A DNA stretch of 41,149 bases from NCBI RefSeq assembly GCF_004795035.1, contig NZ_SSBK01000048.1, positions 1 through 41,149 of the forward strand, read 5' to 3'. Below the pieces are notes generated by a model. That model was not told where the DNA came from and did no database searches. It saw nothing but the letters and a program-made list of their open reading frames with translations. Below, one piece after another: positions 6,096-14,302 of this stretch. The number at the start of each line of letters is the position of its first letter. The stretch's first letter is position 1. The position numbers were made by a program, and so were the translations under genes. Source of the stretch: Streptomyces sp. A0958 (GTDB lineage: Bacteria > Actinomycetota > Actinomycetes > Streptomycetales > Streptomycetaceae).

Positions 6096-8351
6096 ATGAG
6101 CCAGCAGCCCAGCTCCGAGGTCCCGGTCCAGCCCGCCGCCCAGCCCTCCGTCGGCTCCCTCGCCGCACACCGGCCGCACGCCGTCGCCTCCCCCTCGTCC
6201 AGGGGGGCCGGTCTGTCCACCGCGGCGGATCTCGATCCCGACATCGACGCGGACGCCGACGCGTACGAACCCGATGTGGACGGGGACGAACTGCCCCAGG
6301 GCCGGTTCCTGGACCGGGAACGCAGTTGGCTCGCGTTCAACGAACGTGTTCTGGAACTCGCCGAGGACCCCGCCACACCCCTCCTCGAACGGGCTAATTT
6401 CCTCGCCATCTTCGCCTCGAACCTGGACGAGTTCTTCATGGTCCGGGTGGCCGGCCTCAAGCGCCGCATCGCGACCGGGGTCGCCACCCGGTCCGCGTCC
6501 GGTCTCCAGCCCCGCGAGGTCCTGGACCTGATCTGGACCCGCTCGCGCGAACTCATGGCCCGGCACGCCGCCTGCTACCAGCAGGACGTCGCCCCCGCCC
6601 TGTCCGACGAGGGCATCCAGCTGATCCGCTGGCCGGAGCTGACCGAGAAGGAGCAGGGCCGCCTGTTCACCTTCTTCCGACAGCGCGTCTTCCCCGTCCT
6701 CACCCCCCTCGCCGTGGACCCGGCGCACCCCTTCCCGTACATCTCCGGCCTCTCGCTCAACCTCGCCGTCGTCGTGCGCAACCCGGTCAGCGGCCACCGC
6801 CACTTCGCCCGGGTCAAGGTGCCGCCGCTGCTGACCCGCTTCCTGGAGGCCTCGCCGCAGCGCTACGTGCCCATAGAGGACGTCATCGCGGCCCACCTGG
6901 AGGAGCTGTTCCCGGGCATGGAGGTGCTGGCGCACCACATGTTCCGGGTCACCAGGAACGAGGACCTGGAGGTCGAGGAGGACGACGCGGAGAACCTTCT
7001 CAAGGCCCTGGAGAAGGAGCTCATGCGGCGCCGCTTCGGCCCGCCGGTCCGCCTGGAGGTCGAGGAGTCCATCGACCCGTACGTGCTGGACCTGCTGGTC
7101 CGCGAGCTGAAGGTGTCCGACGCCGAGGTCTACCCGCTGCCGGGACCGCTCGATCTGACCGGCCTGTTCGGCATGGCGTCGCTGGAGCGGCCCGAGCTGA
7201 AGTTCCCCAGGTTCATCGCCGGCACCCACCGCGACCTCGCCGAGGTGGAGTCCGCGTCCGCCCCGGACATCTTCGCCGCCCTGCGCGAACGCGATGTGCT
7301 GCTGCACCACCCGTACGACTCCTTCTCCACCTCCGTCCAGGCCTTCCTGGAACAGGCGGCGGGCGACCCGGACGTCCTCGCGATCAAGCAGACCCTGTAC
7401 CGGACCTCGGGCGACTCGCCGATAGTGGACGCCCTCATCGACGCCGCCGAATCCGGCAAGCAGGTCCTCGTCCTCGTCGAGCTCAAGGCCCGCTTCGACG
7501 AGCAGGCCAACATCAAGTGGGCGCGCAAGCTGGAGGAGGCGGGCTGCCACGTCGTCTACGGGCTCGTCGGCCTCAAGACGCACTGCAAGCTCTCCCTCGT
7601 CGTCCGCGAGGAGGGCGACACCCTGCGCCGCTACTCGCACGTCGGCACCGGCAACTACCACCCCAAGACGGCCCGGCTCTACGAGGACCTCGGCCTGCTC
7701 ACCGCCGACCCGCAGGTCGGCGCGGACCTCTCCGACCTCTTCAACCGGCTCTCCGGCTACTCCCGCCGCGAGACCTACCGCCGCCTGCTCGTCGCCCCCA
7801 AGTCGCTGCGCGACGGCCTGATCGCCCGAATCGCCAAGGAGGTGACGCACCATCGGGCCGGCCGCCCCGCCTACGTACGGATCAAGGTCAACTCGATGGT
7901 CGACGAGGCGGTCATCGACGCCTGCTACCGGGCCGCGCAGGCCGGGGTGCCGGTCGACATCTGGGTGCGCGGCATCTGCGCGATCCGCCCCGGCGTCGCC
8001 GGTCTCTCCGAGAACATACGGGTCCGCTCGGTCCTCGGCCGCTTCCTCGAACACTCCCGGGTCTTCTCCTTCGGCAACGGCGGCGAACCCGAAGTCTGGT
8101 TCGGCAGCGCCGACATGATGCACCGCAACCTCGACCGCCGCATCGAGGCCCTGGTACGGGTCACCGACCCCGCCCACCGGGCCGCGCTCAGCCGCCTCCT
8201 GGAGACCGGCATGGCCGACACCACCTCCTCCTGGCACCTGGGCCCCGACGGGAACTGGACCCGGCACTCCGTCGACGCGGACGGCCGGCCCCTGCGGCAC
8301 GTACAGGAAATGCTCATTGACGCCCGGAGGCGCCGGCGTGCGACGCCCTGA
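6096..8351 (+). CDS. ppk: Polyphosphate kinase 1
   Basis: PPK1 reversibly transfers the gamma phosphate of ATP to growing polyphosphate chains. The protein has the family layout: N-terminal domain starting RFLDRERSWLAFNERVLELA, head domain, then two HKD-like C-terminal domains. The autophosphorylated histidine corresponds to H515 in YSHVGTGNYHPKTARLYED, and the second conserved histidine to H653 in FLEHSRVFSFGNGG; DMMHRNLDRRIEALV follows. The frame is open back to 5967, but ATG 6096 (751 residues) is preferred because the region upstream reads as non-conserved low-complexity sequence. The first 70 residues are acidic and poorly conserved. CHAD and Nudix genes follow at once, suggesting one polyphosphate operon. 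PhoP control is known for ppk in Streptomyces, but no clear PHO box is visible here. Confidence 0.95.
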   Translation: MSQQPSSEVPVQPAAQPSVGSLAAHRPHAVASPSSRGAGLSTAADLDPDIDADADAYEPDVDGDELPQGRFLDRERSWLAFNERVLELAEDPATPLLERANFLAIFASNLDEFFMVRVAGLKRRIATGVATRSASGLQPREVLDLIWTRSRELMARHAACYQQDVAPALSDEGIQLIRWPELTEKEQGRLFTFFRQRVFPVLTPLAVDPAHPFPYISGLSLNLAVVVRNPVSGHRHFARVKVPPLLTRFLEASPQRYVPIEDVIAAHLEELFPGMEVLAHHMFRVTRNEDLEVEEDDAENLLKALEKELMRRRFGPPVRLEVEESIDPYVLDLLVRELKVSDAEVYPLPGPLDLTGLFGMASLERPELKFPRFIAGTHRDLAEVESASAPDIFAALRERDVLLHHPYDSFSTSVQAFLEQAAGDPDVLAIKQTLYRTSGDSPIVDALIDAAESGKQVLVLVELKARFDEQANIKWARKLEEAGCHVVYGLVGLKTHCKLSLVVREEGDTLRRYSHVGTGNYHPKTARLYEDLGLLTADPQVGADLSDLFNRLSGYSRRETYRRLLVAPKSLRDGLIARIAKEVTHHRAGRPAYVRIKVNSMVDEAVIDACYRAAQAGVPVDIWVRGICAIRPGVAGLSENIRVRSVLGRFLEHSRVFSFGNGGEPEVWFGSADMMHRNLDRRIEALVRVTDPAHRAALSRLLETGMADTTSSWHLGPDGNWTRHSVDADGRPLRHVQEMLIDARRRRRATP

Positions 8352-9354
8352 CCACCAGACCCAGGCCGGCCCGACCGGCGCGGCCGGCACCACCGGCGTG
8401 AGCGCCGGAGCGGTGCTCGGCCCTTACCTGCGCACCCAGGCCGCGGACTTCCTGCGCAGCCTGCGCCTGCACCGCGAGAACACCGCCCCCACGGACGCCG
8501 GTTCCCGCGCCGCCGAGCAGGCCGCCGCGGCGCTGCGCCGCTCGTCGCGCCGGATCGGCTCCACCCTGCGCACCTTCCGCGCGGCGCTCGACCCGCTCTG
8601 GGCCGAGCAGCTGCGCACCGAACTGGCCTGGCTGTCCGGCACGCTCGCCCGCGAGCACACGTACGCGGACCGGCTGACCCGGCTCCTCGAAGCGCTGCAC
8701 GGGCTGTCCGGCGACCCCGCACTCCCCGCCGCCCGCACCTCCGGGGAGCCCGCCGGCGAGGGGCGCCCGGTCCTCGGTGTCGGGGCGGCGCGCGCCGGAG
8801 CGCTGCTGGAGCGGCAGCTGACCCTCGCCCGGACCCGCGCCCACTCCGCCGCCCTCCAGGCGCTGGGCTCCGCCCGCTTCCACGCGGTGGCCGACGCGGT
8901 CGCCCTGCTCGCCACCGAGGTGCCGCTCTCCGCCGCGGCGGCCGGTCCCGCCGGTGAGCTGCTGAGCGGCCCCGCGGACCTGGCGGAGCAGCGGCTGCTC
9001 GGCGCGGTGGCGGCGCTGCCGTCGGACGAGTCGGCCGAGCCGTACAACGAGGCACACGACGCGCCCTGGCACCAGACCCGGCTGCTGCTGCGGCTGCACC
9101 GGTACGCCCTTGAGGTGGTGCGCGGCGCCCCCGATCCGGTCCTGGCCGCCCCCGGGCACGCGCTCGATCTGCACCGGGACGCGGTGGAGGCGGCCGGTGC
9201 GGCGGCCACGGCCGCCCGTACGCCGAGGATCGCGCCCGCGACCGCGTACGCCCTCGGTGTCCTGCACGCCGACCAGCGCCACGAGGTGGAGGGGGCGCGC
9301 GCGGTGTTCCGGGAGAGCTGGCCGTACGCGACGACGGGCGCGGTCCGGTCGTGA
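8338..9354 (+). CDS. CHAD domain protein (polyphosphate-associated)
   Basis: CHAD (conserved histidine alpha-helical domain) proteins are helical bundles with conserved basic residues that bind polyphosphate. This 338-residue protein shows the pattern: YLRTQAADFLRSLRLHRENT, then RRSSRRIGSTLRTFRAALDPLW, an alternation of Arg/His-rich helices, and RLLLRLHRYALEVVRG near residue 254. GTG at 8338 is chosen because GGAGG lies seven bases upstream; a TTG at 8317 in the same frame is less well placed. The start lies inside the 3' end of ppk and the stop overlaps the Nudix start (GTGA), so the three genes are coupled. A role in organising or modulating polyphosphate granules is inferred. Confidence 0.88.
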   Translation: MRRPDHQTQAGPTGAAGTTGVSAGAVLGPYLRTQAADFLRSLRLHRENTAPTDAGSRAAEQAAAALRRSSRRIGSTLRTFRAALDPLWAEQLRTELAWLSGTLAREHTYADRLTRLLEALHGLSGDPALPAARTSGEPAGEGRPVLGVGAARAGALLERQLTLARTRAHSAALQALGSARFHAVADAVALLATEVPLSAAAAGPAGELLSGPADLAEQRLLGAVAALPSDESAEPYNEAHDAPWHQTRLLLRLHRYALEVVRGAPDPVLAAPGHALDLHRDAVEAAGAAATAARTPRIAPATAYALGVLHADQRHEVEGARAVFRESWPYATTGAVRS

Positions 9355-9764
9355 ACGGCACGGTGCGGGCGGCGGGCTGCGTGCTGTGGCGCCGCCCGCC
9401 CGCCCCTGCCGGGGGCGTGCAGCTGTGCCTCGTGCACCGGCCGCGTTACGACGACTGGTCGTTCCCCAAGGGCAAGCTGAAGCGCGGCGAGTCCCTTCGG
9501 GAGGCGGCGGTCCGCGAGGTCCTGGAGGAGACGGGCCACCACTGTGTGCCGGGGGCCGTGCTGCCCATGGTCCGGTACGTCGCGAACGGCCGCCCGAAGG
9601 AGGTCACGTACTGGTCCGCCCAGGCCACGGCGGGCTCCTTCGTCCCGAACAGCGAGGTGGACGGCGTGCTGTGGCTGCCGCCGGACGCCGCCCGCGCCCG
9701 CCTGTCGCAGGACCGCGACCGCGAGGTGCTGGACGCGGCGCTGGGGACGTTGCCGGGCGCGTAG
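9351..9764 (+). CDS. Nudix (MutT-like) hydrolase
   Basis: A 137-residue Nudix hydrolase that cleaves a nucleoside diphosphate linked to another group, or related pyrophosphate bonds, using divalent metal. The Nudix box is intact in GKLKRGESLREAAVREVLEE plus TGHH, near residues 40-63, matching GX5EX7REUXEEXGU. There is no C-terminal histidine phosphatase domain, unlike mycobacterial MutT1. The GTG start overlaps the CHAD stop by four bases, so it is translated with the polyphosphate genes. Some Nudix enzymes act on dinucleoside polyphosphates, inositol pyrophosphates or polyphosphate itself, and linkage to ppk and CHAD makes such a substrate more likely than 8-oxo-dGTP. That remains inference. 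Confidence 0.88.
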   Translation: MNGTVRAAGCVLWRRPPAPAGGVQLCLVHRPRYDDWSFPKGKLKRGESLREAAVREVLEETGHHCVPGAVLPMVRYVANGRPKEVTYWSAQATAGSFVPNSEVDGVLWLPPDAARARLSQDRDREVLDAALGTLPGA

Positions 9765-9825
9765 GGCGGCCCACCAGCCCGTCCGGCGTTTGAGGACGGA
9801 ACCGACGCCCACGGCCGGGCCGCCC
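9764..9825 (+). terminator. Composite terminator containing the common Streptomyces GTCCGGCGTTTGAGGAC element
   Basis: GGGCGGCCC (9764-9772) pairs with GGGCCGCCC (9817-9825), enclosing a second hairpin CGTCC-GGCGTTTGA-GGACG at about 9780-9798. The inner motif is a short intergenic element seen very often downstream of Streptomyces genes. It ends the ppk-CHAD-Nudix transcript before the pst operon. Confidence 0.7.
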
Positions 9826-9871
9826 ACGCGTGCGTGCCGCCCGCCGCGCCCGGAACCCAAGGGCCCGCCAC

Positions 9872-9893
9872 GGTTCACCCCCCGTTCACCCAC
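9872..9893 (+). promoter_or_regulatory. PHO box (PhoP-binding direct repeat) upstream of pstS
   Basis: Two adjoining 11-base direct repeat units, GGTTCACCCCC (9872-9882) and CGTTCACCCAC (9883-9893), each carry the GTTCACC core. This is the PhoP-binding pattern of Streptomyces and predicts induction of pst by phosphate limitation through PhoR-PhoP. A TAATTT stretch at 9922-9927 is a possible -10 element. Confidence 0.88.
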
Positions 9894-10023
9894 CCCCGCA
9901 AACCACGTCACCTGTTCTGCCTAATTTCAGACCTACCGGGTGCAGCGATCAGCCACTGCACCACTCGCGTCGCACGCCGCCCGCAACAGCAGCCGCGGCG
10001 GCTCCTGGAAGGAACACCCGAAA

Positions 10024-11160
10024 GTGAAGCTTCAGCGCAAGAACCGGCTTCGTGCCACCGCGCTCGGTGCCCTCGCCGTCTCCGGCGCCCTGGTCCTCAC
10101 GGCGTGCGGTTCGGACGACAACAGCGGCGACACCTCCGCCACCGGCGGCACCAAGACGAAGGCCGCGTCCAACGTCGCGTGCGACGGCGCCAAGGGCCAG
10201 CTGCGCGCCTCCGGCTCCAGCGCGCAGAAGAACGCCATGGACCTCTGGGTCAAGGAGTACATGGCCGCCTGCTCCGGCGTGGAGATCAACTACAACTCCT
10301 CCTCGTCCGGCGAGGGCATCGTCGCCTTCAACCAGGGCACCGTCGGCTTCGCCGGCTCCGACTCGGCGCTGAAGCCCGAGGAGGTCGCCGACTCCAAGAA
10401 GGTCTGCAAGACCGGCCAGGGCATCAACCTCCCGATGGTCGGCGGCCCGATCGCGGTCGGCTTCCACCTCGAAGGCGTCGACAGCCTGACGCTGGACGCC
10501 CCCACCCTCGCCAAGATCTTCGACACGAAGATCAAGAAGTGGAACGACGAGGCGATCGCCAAGCTCAACCCCGACGCCAAGCTCCCGGACAAGGCGATCC
10601 AGCCCTTCCACCGCTCGGAGGACTCCGGCACCACGCAGAACCTGGGCAAGTACCTGGGCGCCGCGGCCCCGTCCGACTGGAAGTACGAGGCCGAGAAGAA
10701 GTGGCCGGCCCCCGGTGGCCAGGCCGCGTCCGGCTCCTCCGGCGTCGCCACCCAGGTCAAGCAGGTCGACGGCTCGATCGGCTACTTCGAGCTGTCCTAC
10801 GCCACCTCGCAGCAGCTCAGCACGGTCGACATCGACACGGGCGGCTCCGCCCCGGTCAAGGCGTCCTCCGAGAACGCCTCGAAGGCCATCGCCGCCGCCA
10901 AGGTCAAGGGCACCGGCAAGGACCTGGCGCTCGACCTCGACTACACCACCAAGGCCGACGGCGCCTACCCGCTGGTCCTGGTCACGTACGAGGTCGTCTG
11001 CGACACCGGCAACAAGGCCGACACCCTCGGCACGGTCAAGTCCTTCCTGACCTACACCGCCTCCGAGGACGGCCAGAAGCTCCTCACCGAGGCCGGCTAC
11101 GCCCCGATCCCCGCGGAGATCAACGCCAAGGTCCGCGAGACCGTCGCCGGCCTCTCGTAA
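10024..11160 (+). CDS. pstS: Phosphate ABC transporter, substrate-binding lipoprotein
   Basis: PstS binds orthophosphate outside the membrane and delivers it to PstCA. The start is GTG 10024, with GGAAGGAA nine bases upstream, giving MKLQRKNRLRATALGALAVS and then a lipobox LTAC with Cys28 as the lipidated residue. The mature protein has PstS phosphate-contacting motifs: GSSAQKNAMDLWV, SSSSGEGIVAFNQG, FAGSDSAL and HRSEDSGTTQNLGKYL. Length (378 residues) is normal. It is preceded by a PHO box and followed by a hairpin before pstC, so it is probably made in excess of the permease. Under low phosphate, PstS is among the most abundant Streptomyces surface proteins. Confidence 0.97.
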   Translation: MKLQRKNRLRATALGALAVSGALVLTACGSDDNSGDTSATGGTKTKAASNVACDGAKGQLRASGSSAQKNAMDLWVKEYMAACSGVEINYNSSSSGEGIVAFNQGTVGFAGSDSALKPEEVADSKKVCKTGQGINLPMVGGPIAVGFHLEGVDSLTLDAPTLAKIFDTKIKKWNDEAIAKLNPDAKLPDKAIQPFHRSEDSGTTQNLGKYLGAAAPSDWKYEAEKKWPAPGGQAASGSSGVATQVKQVDGSIGYFELSYATSQQLSTVDIDTGGSAPVKASSENASKAIAAAKVKGTGKDLALDLDYTTKADGAYPLVLVTYEVVCDTGNKADTLGTVKSFLTYTASEDGQKLLTEAGYAPIPAEINAKVRETVAGLS

Positions 11161-11197
11161 CGAGAACAACGCGCACAGCACGTACGAAGCAACCGGC

Positions 11198-11228
11198 GGC
11201 CGGTCCGGGACACCCCTCCGGACCGGCC
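11198..11228 (+). terminator. pstS-pstC intergenic stem-loop (attenuator)
   Basis: GGCCGGTCCGG (11198-11208) pairs with CCGGACCGGCC (11218-11228), a perfect 11-bp stem with a 9-base loop in the 136-bp gap between pstS and pstC. It probably causes partial termination or protects the pstS message 3' end, giving more PstS than PstCAB. Confidence 0.65.
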
Positions 11229-11296
11229 CGCCACCAGCCCATCCGGTGCACCGCCGCCAGGGGAGCCCCCGCTCCCCCACACAGACCGGAAAGACC

Positions 11297-12283
11297 ATGG
11301 CTTCCACCACACCACAGATACAGACCCCGCCGGCCGGGCGGTCCCGCCCCCGGTCCACGGGCCGCGCCGGGGACCGGATCTTCCTCGGCCTCTCACGCGG
11401 CTCGGGCATCCTGCTCCTGGTGATCATGGCGTCGATCGCCGTGTTCCTCGGCTACCGCGCCGCGGTCGCCATCTCCGAGGACGAGGGCAACTTCCTCACC
11501 ACCTTCGACTGGAACCCGGCCGGTGACCCGCCCGTCTTCGGCATCGCCGTCCTGCTCTTCGGCACCGTCGTCAGCTCCGTCATCGCGATGGTCATCGCGG
11601 TCCCGGTCGCCGTCGGCATCGCCCTGTTCATCTCGCACTACGCCCCGCGCAAGCTGGCCGGCGTGATCGCGTACGTCATCGACCTGCTCGCCGCGGTGCC
11701 CAGCATCGTCTACGGCATCTGGGGAGCCCTCGTCCTGGTGCCGTACCTGGAGGGGCTGAACCTCTGGCTCGACCAGTTCTTCGGCTGGACGTACGTCTTC
11801 GAGAAGACCGAGATCGGGGTCGCCCGCTCGCTGTTCACCGTCGGCATCCTGCTCGCGGTCATGATCCTGCCGATCGTGACCAGCGTCAGCCGCGAGGTCT
11901 TCCTCCAGGTCCCCCGGATGAACGAGGAGGCCGCCCTCGCCCTCGGCGCGACGCGCTGGGAGGTCATCCGCCTCTCGGTCCTGCCGTTCGGCCGCTCCGG
12001 CGTGATCTCCGCCTCGATGCTGGGCCTGGGCCGCGCACTCGGCGAGACGATGGCCGTCGCCACGGTCCTGTCGCCGAGCTTCCTCGTCTCGCTGCACGTG
12101 CTCAACCCGGGCGGCGGGACGTTCGCCCAGAACATCGCCGCGAAGTTCGGCGAGGCCGACGCGTTCGGGCGGGACGCCCTGATCGCCTCCGGCCTGGTCC
12201 TCTTCGTCCTCACCCTGCTGGTCAACGGCGCGGCGCGGCTCATCATCGCCCGCCGCAAGGAGTACTCGGGGGCCAACGCATGA
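11297..12283 (+). CDS. pstC: Phosphate ABC transporter permease PstC
   Basis: One of the two membrane subunits of the high-affinity phosphate importer. The 328-residue protein has six hydrophobic segments, beginning at GILLLVIMASIAVFLGYRAAV, and a permease EAA-type loop NEEAALALGATRWEVIRLSVLPFGRSG near residue 210 that contacts PstB. The first 40 residues are Pro/Arg-rich and cytoplasmic. ATG 11297 is preferred because GGAAAG lies just ahead; an ATG at 11246 in the same frame has no site and adds 17 residues of unlikely sequence. The stop overlaps pstA by four bases (ATGA). Confidence 0.96.
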   Translation: MASTTPQIQTPPAGRSRPRSTGRAGDRIFLGLSRGSGILLLVIMASIAVFLGYRAAVAISEDEGNFLTTFDWNPAGDPPVFGIAVLLFGTVVSSVIAMVIAVPVAVGIALFISHYAPRKLAGVIAYVIDLLAAVPSIVYGIWGALVLVPYLEGLNLWLDQFFGWTYVFEKTEIGVARSLFTVGILLAVMILPIVTSVSREVFLQVPRMNEEAALALGATRWEVIRLSVLPFGRSGVISASMLGLGRALGETMAVATVLSPSFLVSLHVLNPGGGTFAQNIAAKFGEADAFGRDALIASGLVLFVLTLLVNGAARLIIARRKEYSGANA

Positions 12284-13362
12284 GCCACGCCACCACCGGC
12301 GTCCAGGAACACCCGACGCCCGCACCGCCCGCGCCGACGAGCAGCCTCAGCAGCCGCACCCTGCCCCGCCTCGCCCCGCTCGGCTTCGCCGCCGTCGCGG
12401 TCGCCCTGGGCGTCGGCGCCGGCCTCGCCGCCGGCTGGCAGAGCCGCGTCCAGTGGGGCCTGATCTCCGCGCTGCTCTTCCTGGTGATCTCGTACGTCAC
12501 CACCAGCGTCGTCGAGAACCAGCGCCAGGCCAGGGACCGCCTCGCCACCAGCCTGGTGTGGGTCTGCTTCCTGCTCGCCGTCGTCCCGCTCGCCTCGCTG
12601 CTCTGGACCACCATCAGCCGCGGCTCCGAGCGCCTGGACTTCTACTTCCTGACCCACTCCATGGCCGGCGTCCTCGGCCCCGAGGCCGGGGGCGGCGTCT
12701 ACCACGCCCTGATCGGCACCCTGGAGCAGGTCGGCATCGCCACCCTGATCTCCGCCCCGCTCGGCCTGCTCACGGCGGTCTACCTGGTGGAGTACGGCAA
12801 GGGCGCGCTCGCCAAGGCCGTCACCTTCTTCGTCGACGTGATGACCGGCATCCCGTCCATCGTGGCCGGTCTGTTCATCCTGTCGATCATGCTGCTCGCG
12901 GGCCTGGAGCCGTCCGGCCTGATGGGCGCGCTCGCCCTGACGATCCTGATGATCCCGGTCGTGGTCCGCTCCACCGAGGAGATGCTCAAGCTCGTGCCGA
13001 ACGAGCTCCGCGAGGCGTCCCTCGCCCTCGGCATCCCGAAGTGGCGCACGATCCTGAAGGTGGTCCTGCCGACCGCGATCGGCGGCATCGCGACCGGCGT
13101 CATGCTCGCCGTCGCCCGCATCGCCGGGGAGACCGCGCCGATCATCCTGCTGGTCTTCGGCAGTCAGCTGATCAACACGAACCCCTTCGAAGGCGCCCAG
13201 TCGTCACTGCCGTTCTACATCTACGAGCAGTACAAGGTCGGCGAGACCGCCTCCTACGACCGCGCCTGGGCCGCGGCCCTGGTCCTGATCGCCTTCGTCA
13301 TGATCCTCAACCTGGTGGCCCGCGGCATCGCCCGCTGGAAGGCCCCGCAGACCGGCCGCTAG
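12280..13362 (+). CDS. pstA: Phosphate ABC transporter permease PstA
   Basis: The second membrane subunit of the phosphate importer, coupled to pstC by an ATGA overlap. The 360 residues include an N-terminal cytoplasmic tail, two extra hydrophobic segments near residues 27-72 (LAPLGFAAVAVALGVGAGLA and WGLISALLFLVISYVTTSVV), then the conserved core with HALIGTLEQVGIATLISAPLG, MTGIPSIVAGLFIL and the EAA-type loop LREASLALGIPKWRTILKVV near residue 246. The N-terminal hydrophobic extension makes it longer than E. coli PstA (about 300 residues), which is common in actinobacteria. pstB follows after 18 bases. Confidence 0.96.
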   Translation: MSHATTGVQEHPTPAPPAPTSSLSSRTLPRLAPLGFAAVAVALGVGAGLAAGWQSRVQWGLISALLFLVISYVTTSVVENQRQARDRLATSLVWVCFLLAVVPLASLLWTTISRGSERLDFYFLTHSMAGVLGPEAGGGVYHALIGTLEQVGIATLISAPLGLLTAVYLVEYGKGALAKAVTFFVDVMTGIPSIVAGLFILSIMLLAGLEPSGLMGALALTILMIPVVVRSTEEMLKLVPNELREASLALGIPKWRTILKVVLPTAIGGIATGVMLAVARIAGETAPIILLVFGSQLINTNPFEGAQSSLPFYIYEQYKVGETASYDRAWAAALVLIAFVMILNLVARGIARWKAPQTGR

Positions 13363-13380
13363 GCCCGGCGGAAAGCAGCA

Positions 13381-14166
13381 GTGATTCAGATGGCCAAGCG
13401 CATAGACGTCAGCGGACTGTCGGCCTACTACGGCAGCCACAAGGCGATCGACGACATCTCCATGACCGTGGAGCCCCGCTCGGTGACCGCCTTCATCGGC
13501 CCGTCCGGCTGCGGCAAGTCCACCTTCCTGCGCACCCTGAACCGGATGCACGAGGTCACCCCCGGCGGCCGCGTCGAGGGCAAGGTGCTCCTGGACGACG
13601 AGAACCTGTACGGGACGAACGTCGACCCGGTCACCGTGCGCCGCACGGTCGGCATGGTCTTCCAGCGCCCGAACCCGTTCCCCACCATGTCGATCTTCGA
13701 CAACGTCGCGGCCGGCCTGCGGCTCAACGGCTCGTACCGCAAGAGCGCCCTGACCGACATCGTCGAGAAGTCGCTGCGCGGCGCGAACCTGTGGAACGAG
13801 GTCAAGGACCGGCTGAACAAGCCCGGCTCCGGTCTCTCCGGCGGTCAGCAGCAGCGCCTGTGCATCGCCCGCGCCATCGCGGTCGAGCCGGACGTGCTGC
13901 TGATGGACGAGCCGTGCTCCGCGCTCGACCCGATCTCCACCCTCGCCATCGAGGACCTGGTCGGGGAGCTGAAGGAGCGGTTCACGATCGTCATCGTGAC
14001 GCACAACATGCAGCAGGCGGCCCGTGTCTCGGACCGCACGGCGTTCTTCAACCTCGCGGCGGTCGGCAAGCCCGGCAAGCTCATCGAGATCGACGAGACG
14101 GAACGGATCTTCTCCAACCCGTCGGTCCAGGCCACCGAGGACTACATCTCCGGCCGCTTCGGCTGA
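13381..14166 (+). CDS. pstB: Phosphate ABC transporter ATP-binding protein PstB
   Basis: The ATPase that powers phosphate import at the inner face of the membrane. Walker A GPSGCGKST covers residues 40-48, the Q-loop is in VFQRPNPFPTMS, the signature is LSGGQQQRLCIARAIA, Walker B is VLLMDEPCSALDP, and the switch His is in IVTHNMQQAARVSD. GPSGCGKSTFLRTLNRM and NPFPTMSIFDNVAAGLRLN are PstB-specific. The GTG at 13381 has GGCGGAAAG suitably placed; an ATG at 13390 (MAKRIDVSG) is the alternative, three codons shorter. It ends the pst operon: no phoU follows, and a strong bidirectional terminator lies downstream. Confidence 0.97.
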   Translation: MIQMAKRIDVSGLSAYYGSHKAIDDISMTVEPRSVTAFIGPSGCGKSTFLRTLNRMHEVTPGGRVEGKVLLDDENLYGTNVDPVTVRRTVGMVFQRPNPFPTMSIFDNVAAGLRLNGSYRKSALTDIVEKSLRGANLWNEVKDRLNKPGSGLSGGQQQRLCIARAIAVEPDVLLMDEPCSALDPISTLAIEDLVGELKERFTIVIVTHNMQQAARVSDRTAFFNLAAVGKPGKLIEIDETERIFSNPSVQATEDYISGRFG

Positions 14167-14231
14167 GCCCGGACCGCCCCCCCCCCTGGACGGCCTTGAG
14201 GTGCTGCATGGCGGTGCCACCACAAGGCGAA

Positions 14232-14271
14232 GGGTCCGCCCCGCCCTCCGGGAGGAGAGCGGGGCGGACCC
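14232..14271. terminator. Bidirectional terminator between pstB and pit
   Basis: GGGTCCGCCCCGC (14232-14244) pairs perfectly with GCGGGGCGGACCC (14259-14271), and the loop itself holds CCTCC/GGAGG. This 13-bp stem lies between the convergent pstB and pit genes and can serve both. Confidence 0.85.
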
Positions 14272-14302
14272 ACACACGCATACGACCGGGGCGGCTCCGG
14301 CC

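Noticed and set aside
5919..8393. A minus-strand open frame of more than 800 codons opposite ppk
   Set aside because: It shadows a textbook PPK1 gene and shows no conserved motif.
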